Shown here piece after piece: positions 41,473 through 49,852 of a DNA stretch of 64,000 nucleotides. Within the stretch, counting starts at the first letter, position 1. Each line of letters begins with the position of its first letter. The DNA lies in NCBI GenBank assembly GCA_902495005.1, contig CABUVL010000001.1, positions 336,853 through 400,852 on the forward strand. Reading direction: 5' to 3'. This stretch comes from an uncultured Verrucomicrobiota bacterium. GTDB lineage: Bacteria > Verrucomicrobiota > Verrucomicrobiia > Opitutales > UBA9783. The position numbers and the translations under genes are program-made. The notes beneath the pieces are model-generated. The model saw only the letters and a list, made by a program, of their open reading frames with translations. It had not been told where the DNA came from and searched no databases.

Positions 41473-42462
41473 ATGGCATTATTACAGAGAAGTCAAATTA
41501 ATAATCTTTTACAGGAAATTCGGAACTTACGTTGGTTGGTTGTGGGAGATTGCATGCTGGACCATTACATTTTCGGGGATGCTCACAGAATTTCACCCGA
41601 AGCGCCTGTCCCCGTCGTGCAAGTGGAAGGCGAATTCTACCGTTTGGGCGGAGCTTGCAATGTGGCTGCCAATATTCGTCAACTGGGGGCTCAGGTGAAG
41701 TTAATGGGGGGGATCGGAAGCGACAAAGAGGGCGTCATTTTAAGAGATTTATTGGGGCAAGCGGGGATTGAATTCGACCTCCCTTCTGAGCCCACGGACG
41801 TGCAAACCATCGTTAAGACGCGTGTGCTCGTGAGAAATCAGCAGCTGTGTCGACTGGATAAGGAATCTGCCTTCCCTGTGGATTTCGCATCGCAACTGGC
41901 GAGGGAATTGGATGCAAATGTGGAGAACGTAGACGGCGTCATTGTGTCTGACTACGGGAAAGGGACCATTCAGCAGATCATTTTGGATCATTTAGTCCGT
42001 TTGAAGGCAAAAAAGCATTTCTTTTTGGCGATTGATCCGAAGCCGGTACACACGTTAAATTACAGTGGTGCGGACTTATTGACGCCCAATCGCGGTGAAG
42101 CTTTACAATTGGCGGCGATGCACTTGTCTCATCAGCAGGAGATTTCCATTGAAGAGCTCGCTAAAAAGATTTTCGCTGCGTACGATATTCAACATCTGGC
42201 GATTACATTAAGTGGAAAAGGCATTGCCATGATAAGTCCCGACCTTGTGGTGAAGCGCTTCCCTACCTTGGCGAGAGAAGTATTCGATGTGTCTGGCGCG
42301 GGAGACACTGCCATTGCGGCATTAGCCCTAGCTTTGTGCACGTGTAATGACGTGTCACAGGCCGCTTACTTCGCAAATTTAGCGGCGGGAGTTGTGGTTG
42401 GAAAGGTGGGCACCGCGAGCGTATCTGCAGATGAAATTTTAGCTTATGTCGACGCATTCTAA
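41473..42462 (+). CDS. D-glycero-beta-D-manno-heptose-7-phosphate kinase (HldE kinase domain/HldA/RfaE1)
   Basis: A 329-residue PfkB-family kinase that makes heptose-1,7-bisphosphate for LPS inner core. It starts WLVVGDCMLDHYIFGDAHRISPEAPVPVVQV, very characteristic of RfaE1, then LGGACNVAANIRQLGAQVKLMGGIGSD. The PfkB active site is VFDVSGAGDTAIAALALAL with the catalytic aspartate, and DYGKG is also present. There is no adenylyltransferase domain, so it is the stand-alone kinase. It overlaps gmhB by 17 bases, placing consecutive heptose pathway steps together. Confidence 0.93.
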   Translation: MALLQRSQINNLLQEIRNLRWLVVGDCMLDHYIFGDAHRISPEAPVPVVQVEGEFYRLGGACNVAANIRQLGAQVKLMGGIGSDKEGVILRDLLGQAGIEFDLPSEPTDVQTIVKTRVLVRNQQLCRLDKESAFPVDFASQLARELDANVENVDGVIVSDYGKGTIQQIILDHLVRLKAKKHFFLAIDPKPVHTLNYSGADLLTPNRGEALQLAAMHLSHQQEISIEELAKKIFAAYDIQHLAITLSGKGIAMISPDLVVKRFPTLAREVFDVSGAGDTAIAALALALCTCNDVSQAAYFANLAAGVVVGKVGTASVSADEILAYVDAF

Positions 42463-42988
42463 AAATAAAGCGTTATTTTTAGACCGGGATGGGACCTTAA
42501 TTGTTGACAAGGGGTACCTGTGCGACCCTAAGGAAGTTCAATTGCTGCCTTACGTCAAAGAGACCCTGCAATATTTTTGGAAAAATCAGTGGCTGTTTTT
42601 TTTATTCTCTAATCAGAGTGGTGTCGGACGTGGTTATTATTCCCTGGAGCAAGCTCAATTGTGCAATGAAAGGATGTTGGAATTATTGGGCGCCGGATCG
42701 CATTTTTTTCAAAAAGTTTGCTTGGCCACGGAATTGCCCGATGAAAACGTCCTCTATCGTAAGCCTTCGCCGCGATTTATTTTAGAATGTATCGAAGAAT
42801 TTAACTTAGACCGAAATGCCTGTTGGATGATTGGGGATAATTTGACGGATGTTCAGGCCGGGTTGTCGGCGAATATCCATGCGGCCTTGTTGGGGCCTGA
42901 GCAGAACACGCGAACTGATTACATTTGTGTTGAAAATTTAAAGCAATTCCAGCTTTGGCTTGAGCGGCATGATGCGTTATCGCACTGA
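42446..42988 (+). CDS. gmhB: Heptose-1,7-bisphosphate phosphatase, GmhB-like, lacking the zinc loop
   Basis: A 180-residue HAD-IIIA phosphatase that removes the 7-phosphate after the heptose kinase. Motif I is ALFLDRDGTLIVDKGYL, then FLFSNQSGVGRGYYS. The usual GmhB zinc-binding cysteine/histidine loop (C-P-H-x-P ... C-x-C) is replaced by LATELPDENVLYRKPSPR. The lysine of motif III (RKPSP) and motif IV (CWMIGDNLTDVQAGLSA) are kept. It is therefore a loop-variant GmhB. The gene order with the kinase supports the function. The 3' end overlaps the opposing murJ by 12 bases. Confidence 0.87.
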   Translation: MSTHSKNKALFLDRDGTLIVDKGYLCDPKEVQLLPYVKETLQYFWKNQWLFFLFSNQSGVGRGYYSLEQAQLCNERMLELLGAGSHFFQKVCLATELPDENVLYRKPSPRFILECIEEFNLDRNACWMIGDNLTDVQAGLSANIHAALLGPEQNTRTDYICVENLKQFQLWLERHDALSH

Positions 42989-44524
42989 ATGAGTCCGTTG
43001 ACCTAGAATAACTTTTAATAGGTTAAAGGCTGTCTTATCGGTAAAAAATAGGATAAAGATGTACATCAGTGCGTTGAGTGAGATAATGGCGATGAGTAAG
43101 AAGCCCAACTCCATTTTATTCGAATCTTCGGGCAGTAAGCTTAATAAGATGTAAGTAAATAGGCCGAGCAATAGCATACACGGGGCCTTGTGAAGTGCGA
43201 GCGGGAGTAATTTTATGTGGTAATGTGGGTGCTTTTTCTTTAAAAGGTGTGACAACAAAACACATTGGAAAAATGCACTTAAGGTAGATGCCCAGGCTAA
43301 GCCCGCCGCTTGTTGTGTAGGCATTAATAAGAGGGCCACTACAATGTACATCAAGAGTGCATAAAAGGCTGTACGCACGGGCGTTTGGGTGTCTTTCTGA
43401 GCGTAAAATACGCGTGAGAAGAGAGAAGTTAGGCCAAAAAATGGCAGCCCGATGGCAAAAATTTGAAGCAACGGTGCCGCGGCCTGAACGTTTTTCACGG
43501 TAAATTTACCCCAGCAGAAGAATAGTTGTAAGATGGGTTCTGCGAGGATAAAAAGACCGATACTGGCCGGCAAAAGAAAGGACAGCAGTAAATTTAGACT
43601 GTGCGCAAGCGTATCTTTGGCCGCATTGATGTTATGTTGAGCTTCATACAAGGAAATTTTCGGAAGTAAGTAGGAAATGATGGCGAAAGCAAATAAGCCT
43701 AGGGGAAGTTCCAAGAATCGATTGGCCAGGTAAAGCAGGGAGACCGCTTCCTCATCAATGCAGTAAGCCATAAAGCGACCTAAGAGTGTATTAATTTGGA
43801 AAATCGCTGCTCCGAACACACTGGGTAAAAAGAGCCACCAGATCCGTTGCAGATCTTCATCGTCTTTCCAACAAAATTGAGGCCTCCATACTTTGAGGCG
43901 TACTAATTGGCATCTTGGGAGGTACCATTGTAAGAATCCTCCGATGACCACACTCAGGGCCACAATATTAATGGGATGCGTTTTGTAAAACATGCTGACG
44001 ACGAGCCCCGTAATCATACAGAGGTTGAGTAGAACGGGGGAGAATGCACTGAGTGAGAATGCGTTGAATACATTGAGGGCCCCATTGTACAGTGCAGCCA
44101 GGCATATGAACCACAAGTAAGGTAACATCAGGCAAGTAAGGCGCGTGACCATTCCCCACTTGTCATCGCTTTGCAGTTGAGTTTGTAAAAGCAATAGCCC
44201 CAACATGCTCACGCCTACCCCCAGTCCAAGGATGATGTTCATGCGCGAAAAAAACACATTGAGGAAGAAGCTGGTCGAGGCCTTTTCTCGAACGACCCTT
44301 TGCGCGAATACGGGGATGAAGGCAGAACTTAACGCGCCTTCTCCACACAGGCGTCTAAACAGGTTGGGGATGGCGAATGCAATGAGAAATGCGGATGCCT
44401 GTAAACTGGATCCAAAGGCGGCAAAAAAGGCTGCATCCCGCACTAACCCCAAGATACGTGAGCAAAATGTTCCCGTAATCATTTTTAGGATGGGGTGTAT
44501 AGATCGGCAAGGCATCCTAATCAA
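42977..44524 (-). CDS. murJ: Lipid II flippase MurJ
   Basis: A 515-residue membrane protein with about 14 hydrophobic segments, family MviN/MurJ. It begins MIRMPCRSIHPILKMITGTFCSRILGLVRDAAFFAAFGSS, matching the family N-terminus (S-R-x-x-G-x-x-R-D), then FRRLCGEGALSSAFIPVFAQ, a MurJ hallmark (G-E-G-A-x-x-x-A-F-I-P). RVFYAQKDTQTPVRTAF near residue 370 is another conserved block. It moves lipid II across the inner membrane for peptidoglycan synthesis. It converges on gmhB and is transcribed away from the flagellar operon behind it. Confidence 0.95.
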   Translation of the reverse strand: MIRMPCRSIHPILKMITGTFCSRILGLVRDAAFFAAFGSSLQASAFLIAFAIPNLFRRLCGEGALSSAFIPVFAQRVVREKASTSFFLNVFFSRMNIILGLGVGVSMLGLLLLQTQLQSDDKWGMVTRLTCLMLPYLWFICLAALYNGALNVFNAFSLSAFSPVLLNLCMITGLVVSMFYKTHPINIVALSVVIGGFLQWYLPRCQLVRLKVWRPQFCWKDDEDLQRIWWLFLPSVFGAAIFQINTLLGRFMAYCIDEEAVSLLYLANRFLELPLGLFAFAIISYLLPKISLYEAQHNINAAKDTLAHSLNLLLSFLLPASIGLFILAEPILQLFFCWGKFTVKNVQAAAPLLQIFAIGLPFFGLTSLFSRVFYAQKDTQTPVRTAFYALLMYIVVALLLMPTQQAAGLAWASTLSAFFQCVLLSHLLKKKHPHYHIKLLPLALHKAPCMLLLGLFTYILLSLLPEDSNKMELGFLLIAIISLNALMYIFILFFTDKTAFNLLKVILGQRTHSVR

Positions 44525-45057
44525 CTTAGAAGCTTTTTCTGTTTTTTCAAGGAAATCTGTTGAAGAGTTTTGAGCGTGTAGGGTAAAATTTTAAAACCGG
44601 GAATCGTGATTAATAGTACCGTTAAGTTGAATCGCCTAAGTTGCTCAACTTGTCCTTATTTTTGTTGACCCATAAATGAGTGAATGGGCAAATAAATGGT
44701 AAAATTTACGCATTATTTTTTATTATCGGAAAGTCGATGAAATCAATTGATAATCAATTAAGTTATGGTGTTAAGCATGGGGGTTGACAGAGTGTTTTAG
44801 GAGTTGTCAAAAATCGGAATTTTTATGCGGATAGCGGTGAAGTTGTGAAAAATGGGCTGCAATGGATGTTTAGAAGGGGTTAAGGTGCCGATGGGCCAGC
44901 TGATTTCCTTCAAGGTTCCAAACAGCTTGTCGTATCCTTTCTCAATCAATTGCGTTTAACGATATGTTTCAACTTATGGAACGGTTTTACACATTTACCC
45001 TTCGTTAAATACAGGTCGGACGGCTACTGCAGAAGACGTCCCATGAGGAATTTCAAC
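44525..45057. other. Upstream region of the flgF operon
   Basis: About 530 bases without a gene. It contains a perfect 15-base palindrome aattgat-a-atcaatt at 44745-44759 and an inverted repeat ttgaca/tgtcaa with a 15-base spacer at 44784-44810. There is also a short palindrome aagttg/caactt near 44637. These lie 200-450 bases upstream of the sigma-54 promoter and are candidate enhancer-binding sites. No known RNA recognised. Confidence 0.4.
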
Positions 45058-45073
45058 TGGCACAAAGTTTGCT
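45058..45073 (+). promoter_or_regulatory. Sigma-54 promoter of the flgF operon
   Basis: The sequence tggcacaaagtttgct is a full match to the consensus TGGCAC-N5-TTGCT, with GG and GC exactly ten bases apart. Predicted start is near 45084, about 14 bases before the flgF ATG at 45098. Confidence 0.9.
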
Positions 45074-45097
45074 CTATTAAGAATAAATTAGCCTGTT

Positions 45098-45832
45098 ATG
45101 GAATTTGGAATAGAACAAAACGCAGCGGCCATATACGCCTTAGAACAGCAGCAAGCGATTATTAGTCATAATTTAGCGTGCAGCTGTGTGCGTGGTTATC
45201 AAGCGCAGGTGGTGGGCGTGGAAGGCAAAAATAATGGTGTTTGTAACTTTGATGAAATGAAGTCAATGGCCCGTACAAAGCCCATTGTTAAGAGTGCCAT
45301 CAATCGCCAAAGTGGTACCTTCGAGTGTACGCATGTTCCAACGGATGTGGCGATTCGAGGGGGCGGTTTTTTTAAAGTGCAAAACGGAGACGGTACGTTT
45401 TCTTTTACGCGAGATGGGTCGTTTCATTTTGACGCCAATGGCCTGTTGAGCGATGCGATGGGACGTACGGTTGTAGGCGAAGGAGGCCGCATTCAATCTG
45501 AAAATGCCGGTGATCCGATTTTTATCAATTCAAACGGAGATGTGTTTGAGGGGGATCAACAAATCGGCACGCTCGTCGCGTTTAAATTGAGTGATCAAGT
45601 CCAAAGGGCGCCGCACGCGAATTACAATGCGTACGAGGCACAAAACATTTTGCCCGACGAAAGCGTTCGTTTTGAGTCGGGGTTTTTAGAACGCAGCAAT
45701 GTTTCACCTTTGCGCGAGATGGTTTCAATGATCCAAGTGTCCAATACGCACGAAGCCAATTGCAGCCTTATTCGTCAGTTGGATAATACCTTGGGAGAAG
45801 TGGTACAGACATTAGGTAACAACAATGGATAA
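45098..45832 (+). CDS. flgF: Flagellar rod protein FlgF
   Basis: A 244-residue proximal/distal rod protein, first gene of the second operon. The N-terminus MEFGIEQNAAAIYALEQQQAIISHNLACSCVRGYQAQ is a degenerate rod motif (S-x-N-L-A-x-x-x-x-x-G-Y-x-x), with Cys replacing the usual Asn-Ala-Asn. The body has VAIRGGGFFKVQNGDGTFSFTRDGSFHFDANGLLSDAMG, typical of FlgF/FlgG. The C-terminus SNVSPLREMVSMIQVSNTHEANCSLIRQLDNTL is the helix. FlgF rather than FlgG is chosen from its length and position before a clear FlgG. Confidence 0.88.
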   Translation: MEFGIEQNAAAIYALEQQQAIISHNLACSCVRGYQAQVVGVEGKNNGVCNFDEMKSMARTKPIVKSAINRQSGTFECTHVPTDVAIRGGGFFKVQNGDGTFSFTRDGSFHFDANGLLSDAMGRTVVGEGGRIQSENAGDPIFINSNGDVFEGDQQIGTLVAFKLSDQVQRAPHANYNAYEAQNILPDESVRFESGFLERSNVSPLREMVSMIQVSNTHEANCSLIRQLDNTLGEVVQTLGNNNG

Positions 45833-45835
45833 TTT

Positions 45836-46621
45836 ATGGAATTAGCACTTTATTCAGCAGCAACGGGAATGGAAGCTCAACAGCTTAATTTGGATGTCAT
45901 TTCCAATGATATGGCCAACGTTAACACAACCGCCTACAAGCGTACGCAAAATGAATTTCAAGACTTGATGTATCAGAATGTAAAGCCCATTGGCGCGGAT
46001 TCTGGGGATAACACGTATGCGCCGACGGGCATACAGCTCGGTAATGGGACGCAATTGGTTTCAACGACGAAGATTTTTACGCAAGGGCAGTTGAACAGGA
46101 CCGGGGAAGAGCTGGATGTGGCCATTGATGGACAGGGGTTTTTCGAAGTGAATTTGCCGGATGGTCGTACTGTTTACACGCGCGACGGGGCATTGAAGGT
46201 GAATGCGGACGGAAAAGTGGTGAATAGTGCAGGGCTTGAGATCGGTAGTGGCTTTCAAACAATTGCAACGGCACGTAAGGGCATTGCCATTAACGCCAAT
46301 GGTACTGTCAGCGTCGATACGGTTGATAACGGCATGCAGTCCTTTAAAATTCAATTGGCCAAATTCCCAAATCCGTCGGGGCTTAAGAGCCTGGGTAATA
46401 ATTTGTATGAAGCGACGACGGCGAGTGGTGAGGCCACCTTGGGGGATGCTTCCCAGGATGGTTATGGTTCGATTCGTCAGTATTATTTGGAGATGTCGAA
46501 CGTGAATATTGTCCAATCTATGGTCAACATGATTATTGCCCAGCGTGCCTATGAAATGAATTCAAAATCCGTGCAAACCGCGGATGAAATGTTGAGTAAG
46601 GTTAATCAATTGAAACGCTAG
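45836..46621 (+). CDS. flgG: Distal rod protein FlgG
   Basis: A 261-residue rod protein that matches FlgG throughout: LYSAATGMEAQQLNLDVISNDMANVNTTAYKRTQNEFQDLMYQ, then GIQLGNGTQLVSTTKIFTQGQLNRTGEELDVAIDGQGFFEV and the end YLEMSNVNIVQSMVNMIIAQRAYEMNSKSVQTADEMLSKVNQLKR. Length is identical to many FlgG proteins (about 260). Starts three bases after flgF. Confidence 0.97.
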   Translation: MELALYSAATGMEAQQLNLDVISNDMANVNTTAYKRTQNEFQDLMYQNVKPIGADSGDNTYAPTGIQLGNGTQLVSTTKIFTQGQLNRTGEELDVAIDGQGFFEVNLPDGRTVYTRDGALKVNADGKVVNSAGLEIGSGFQTIATARKGIAINANGTVSVDTVDNGMQSFKIQLAKFPNPSGLKSLGNNLYEATTASGEATLGDASQDGYGSIRQYYLEMSNVNIVQSMVNMIIAQRAYEMNSKSVQTADEMLSKVNQLKR

Positions 46622-46630
46622 TCGCTCGTT

Positions 46631-47422
46631 ATGAATTACATCCTTGCTTTAATTTTTATTGTTTTGTACCTGATTATGGGACGCATTTTACCTCTAAAAG
46701 CGTCCTATGGGTCTACCTGGGACCTTTTGCTGGAGCCGGTTATCGAAAATTCTGTTTGTCCCGGGCAAGACGCCGATGGTTCCGTTACGTACACAGAGAC
46801 GTACTTTTTGGAACAAATTAAAACCTTGTGCGTCAAGCACTTCAATTTAGAGGGAACACTGAAGCTTAAATCTTTGCAGGAGCAATCGACGTTGTCGTTG
46901 AATTCCGAGCAGTCAGTGGCGTTAAAAATTATTAATTTTCCAAAGCGATTAAAGCCCATTACTTATTTTTGTGTTCAAGTGATGGTGGATGATCAGCTCT
47001 ATATGCAGATTGATCATTGGCCGGTACAGGTTAAATTAATGCAATCCTGTTTGCGGGCAAGACGTAATTTGTTGCCGAATGTCACTTTGTCAACGCAGGA
47101 TTTTGATTGCATTGAAAAAAATGTCCTCACATTGCCCTTTACGCCAGTTCAAGATATCAACCGAGTGACGAGCTTTAAATTAAAACATTTGCTGAAAAAA
47201 GCTGAAATTTTAGGAGAAGGAGCCCTCGAAATGGCGTTTACCGTTTTAAAGGGACAAACGGTTGACGTCAAAGTGAACCGCGGCCTGCTGTCGATGCAAT
47301 TGAAGGGGGTCGCCATGGAAAATGGGCGTCTCGATCAGTTAATTACCATAAAAAATATCAGTACGAATAAAACATTTCAAGGAAAGATTGTGAGTGATGG
47401 TACGGTTCAGGTGGTACAATAG
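46631..47422 (+). CDS. flgA: Flagellar P-ring assembly chaperone FlgA
   Basis: A 263-residue periplasmic protein. It has an N-terminal signal (ILALIFIVLYLIMG) and a C-terminal SAF domain: VQVKLMQSCLRARRNLLPNVTLSTQDFDCIEKNV, followed by LKHLLKKAEILGEGALEMAFTVLKGQTVDVKVNRGLLSMQLKGVAMENGRLDQLITIKNISTNKTFQGKIVSDGTVQV. The last part is the highly recognisable FlgA end. FlgA helps FlgI form the P ring. It overlaps flgH by 26 bases. Confidence 0.9.
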   Translation: MNYILALIFIVLYLIMGRILPLKASYGSTWDLLLEPVIENSVCPGQDADGSVTYTETYFLEQIKTLCVKHFNLEGTLKLKSLQEQSTLSLNSEQSVALKIINFPKRLKPITYFCVQVMVDDQLYMQIDHWPVQVKLMQSCLRARRNLLPNVTLSTQDFDCIEKNVLTLPFTPVQDINRVTSFKLKHLLKKAEILGEGALEMAFTVLKGQTVDVKVNRGLLSMQLKGVAMENGRLDQLITIKNISTNKTFQGKIVSDGTVQVVQ

Positions 47423-47969
47423 CTTCGCATCCATTGTTCTCTTAGGTGTGTGCGCACTGAAAGCAGATTCCCTGTGGTTAAAGAGGGGATGTGAAGAGAG
47501 CTTGTTTGTCGATAGAAAGGCACACATGCGCGGAGATGTCGTTATTGTTTCATTTGACGGAGACATTAAAATTACGCCGACGGCAGATACGACGGAGCCG
47601 AGAGCCAAGTACCCGTTTTTGCACAAGGTCTTGGATTGGATGCCGAAAAAAGTAAAAGTCAACTTGCCCACGCCGCATGTGGGGCCTGAAGAAACGTATA
47701 AGCCGTTTGATATGGCGATGCAAGTGACGGATGTCTTGCCCAATGGTAATTTGGTCTTAGAGGGTATTCGAAAGTACAAATTTTTTGACAAGTATCAATT
47801 CGAAGTGGTGAGGGGTATCGCGCGCCCTGATGACATTGACGAAGATAATAAGTTGGAATTTTCTCAGTTGGCAAATTTAACCATTGATTACGGAACTGGC
47901 AATTCTATCGAAAGTGCCCGTCACAGAGGCATTGTTTCAAAAGTCGATGGGGCTTTAAACGTTTATTAG
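47397..47969 (+). CDS. flgH: Flagellar L-ring protein FlgH
   Basis: A 190-residue outer-membrane ring protein from the ATG at 47397, which has AAGGAAAG six bases upstream. The N-terminal signal has VLLGVCALKADSLW; the mature start SLW is FlgH-like. The cysteine is preceded by valine rather than G/A/S, so lipid modification is uncertain. The core has HMRGDVVIVSF and, later, VTDVLPNGNLVLEGIRKY and DDIDEDNKLEFSQLANLTIDYGTG, matching FlgH (the V-L-P-N-G-N-L-x-I-x-G pattern). FlgH anchors the flagellum in the outer membrane, so the organism has one. Confidence 0.93.
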   Translation: MVRFRWYNSFASIVLLGVCALKADSLWLKRGCEESLFVDRKAHMRGDVVIVSFDGDIKITPTADTTEPRAKYPFLHKVLDWMPKKVKVNLPTPHVGPEETYKPFDMAMQVTDVLPNGNLVLEGIRKYKFFDKYQFEVVRGIARPDDIDEDNKLEFSQLANLTIDYGTGNSIESARHRGIVSKVDGALNVY

Positions 47970-47970
47970 T

Positions 47971-49062
47971 ATGATGAGAGGGTTAAAATTGATTTTCTTC
48001 TTGGCTGAGTTGATTGTGTGCTCTCAGCTTAAGGGCGTCATTATTAAAAACTTAACGCATCTGAATGGGGATCGAGATAATCAATTAGTCGGTTACGGAC
48101 TTGTGGTGGGCCTCGATGGGAAAGGTGATCAAACGCCTACGTTTGCGGTTAAGAGCATCAAGAACACCTTGAAGCACTTTGGCATTACAATTGAAGATAA
48201 TAATAAACCTAAAAATATAGCCGCGGTGATGGTGACCGCGGACATAAAAGCGTTTGCGCAAGTGGGGAGTCGGATGGATGTGGCAGTCTCCTCCATCGGG
48301 GATGCGAAGAGCTTGCAAGGGGGTGTGTTGGTTCAAACGCCTTTGAAGGGCGTCGACGGTGTAGTCTACGCAGTTGCACAGGGGCCCATTGTCTTGGGCG
48401 GATTTATGGCGGGGACCAATACGGTCAATGTTCAGCAGAATCATACGACCGTTGCGAGGGTCGTCAACGGTGCCATTATTGAGAGGGAGGTGCCCGTACA
48501 ACTCGTCAATAACAATGCCATCGAATTGAATTTATTGAACCCTGATTTTGTGACCGCCGTTCGTATCGCCGATACAATTAACGAATTTTTCCCAGGAAGT
48601 GCGCAGGCACTGTCGCCCGCAACGGTGAACGTCATTATCCCCACGGAATACGTGGGGCAATTGACTAATTTTATTGCACGCATCGGTTCGTACGAGGTCA
48701 TCCCGGATGTAAAAGCGAAAATTATTATCAATGAAAGAACTGGAACGATTATTGCTACTGATCAAGTTAGGATTTCTTCTGTTGCGGTAAGCCATGGTAA
48801 TTTGACGATTACCGTTGCAGAAGAAAAGAGCGTTAGTCAAGCGCGTGAACTTGCTTTAAAAGGAGAAACAAAAGAAGTGGTTAATACAACTGTGCAAACG
48901 AAGGACTCGTCGAAGAATTTTATAACACTTAATCAGTATCCAACCGTGCCCGAATTAACGACAGCCCTCAATCAAATTGGGGCCTCAACGCGTGACATTA
49001 TAACAATTTTGCAGAGCATGAAGGAAGCGGGGGCTTTGCAAGCTGAACTTATTGTTTTGTAA
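47971..49062 (+). CDS. flgI: Flagellar P-ring protein FlgI
   Basis: A 363-residue periplasmic ring protein with a signal peptide (LIFFLAELIVCSQLKG). The core shows GDRDNQLVGYGLVVGLDGKGDQT, a FlgI hallmark, then VMVTADIKAFAQVGSRMDVAVSSIGDAKSLQGGVLVQTPLKGVDGVVYAVAQGPI and the C-terminal VPELTTALNQIGASTRDIITILQSMKEAGALQAELIVL. All match FlgI along the length. It starts one base after flgH. Confidence 0.97.
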   Translation: MMRGLKLIFFLAELIVCSQLKGVIIKNLTHLNGDRDNQLVGYGLVVGLDGKGDQTPTFAVKSIKNTLKHFGITIEDNNKPKNIAAVMVTADIKAFAQVGSRMDVAVSSIGDAKSLQGGVLVQTPLKGVDGVVYAVAQGPIVLGGFMAGTNTVNVQQNHTTVARVVNGAIIEREVPVQLVNNNAIELNLLNPDFVTAVRIADTINEFFPGSAQALSPATVNVIIPTEYVGQLTNFIARIGSYEVIPDVKAKIIINERTGTIIATDQVRISSVAVSHGNLTITVAEEKSVSQARELALKGETKEVVNTTVQTKDSSKNFITLNQYPTVPELTTALNQIGASTRDIITILQSMKEAGALQAELIVL

Positions 49063-49066
49063 TTGT

Positions 49067-49375
49067 ATGGAAGTGAATGCAGTTAGTTTTCCTCAAGATC
49101 TACAGTCGGCACATTTTAAGCAGCTGGCTGTCGATGAGCAGTATCAACAACTATCGCAACAGTTTGAGGCTTTATTATTGCGACAGATGCTCGGTAAGGC
49201 GTTGAAACCTATTTTTAAGAGCGCCTTATTGGGGGAAAATAATGCGACGGACAATTATCGTTCGCTGTTTGTTGACGTCCTGTCGCAGACAATGGCGACG
49301 GCCTCCCCGCTTCAAATGAACCAATTTATCCAATATAACCAATTAAATTCGTCCACCCATCATGAAACAACTTAA
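49067..49375 (+). CDS. flgJ: Rod-binding protein FlgJ, N-terminal domain only
   Basis: A 102-residue protein from ATG at 49067 (a TTG at 49052 lies inside flgI). The segment YQQLSQQFEALLLRQMLGKALKPIF, then TDNYRSLFVDVLSQTMATASP matches the FlgJ rod-capping domain (A-x-x-F-E-x-x-x-x-x-x-M-x-x-x-x). The C-terminal muramidase domain of enterobacterial FlgJ is absent, as in many phyla, so another enzyme must open the peptidoglycan. The M23 protein at 40454 is a conceivable helper, without evidence. It overlaps flgN by 14 bases. Confidence 0.85.
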   Translation: MEVNAVSFPQDLQSAHFKQLAVDEQYQQLSQQFEALLLRQMLGKALKPIFKSALLGENNATDNYRSLFVDVLSQTMATASPLQMNQFIQYNQLNSSTHHETT

Positions 49376-49844
49376 CTCAAATGCAGTTTTTAATTATGAA
49401 AAATGTATTAGCGCTTTTCGTAAGGAAATAGAAGAAAGCGGAATGTTACTTAATTTGATTTACGAGCAACAAAATTGTTTGTTGCAACACAATCCCATTT
49501 CTCTATTGCAAGCGACGTCAAAAATTGAGGCTCAGTTGCCCCTTAATAACCTGGCCACGGCAGATCGGACCGCATTTGTGAACCAATTGGCAGAGCTCAA
49601 CGGACGGGAAACTTTAGCGCTCAATGAAATCCCCAAATATGTCCCCGAAGAATTTAAATCTTTATTTAAGGCTTTAGTTGGGGAAATTGTGACGCTTCGG
49701 TACCGCATTAAGTCGAAGATACAGTTGCAACAAAAATTGCTGGGGCAGGCACAGCTCATTAACGACTCGGTTTTGCAGCAAATGTTGCCCAGTACAAAGA
49801 TATACAACAAAAAAGGGACGGTCTCTTCCTTACCTTTAAATTGA
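49362..49844 (+). CDS. flgN: Flagellar export chaperone FlgN
   Basis: A 160-residue mostly helical protein between flgJ and flgK, the usual place for FlgN, the chaperone of the hook-filament junction proteins FlgK and FlgL. The pattern EESGMLLNLIYEQQNCLLQHNPISLLQATSKIEAQ (E-x-x-x-L-x-x-L-L-x-x-E-x-x-x-L) and the long C-terminal helix RIKSKIQLQQKLLGQAQLINDSVLQ fit the family. Sequence identity within FlgN is low, so the call rests on fold pattern plus position. Its TGA is followed closely by the flgK start. Confidence 0.75.
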   Translation: MKQLNSNAVFNYEKCISAFRKEIEESGMLLNLIYEQQNCLLQHNPISLLQATSKIEAQLPLNNLATADRTAFVNQLAELNGRETLALNEIPKYVPEEFKSLFKALVGEIVTLRYRIKSKIQLQQKLLGQAQLINDSVLQQMLPSTKIYNKKGTVSSLPLN

Positions 49845-49852
49845 GGGCTATT

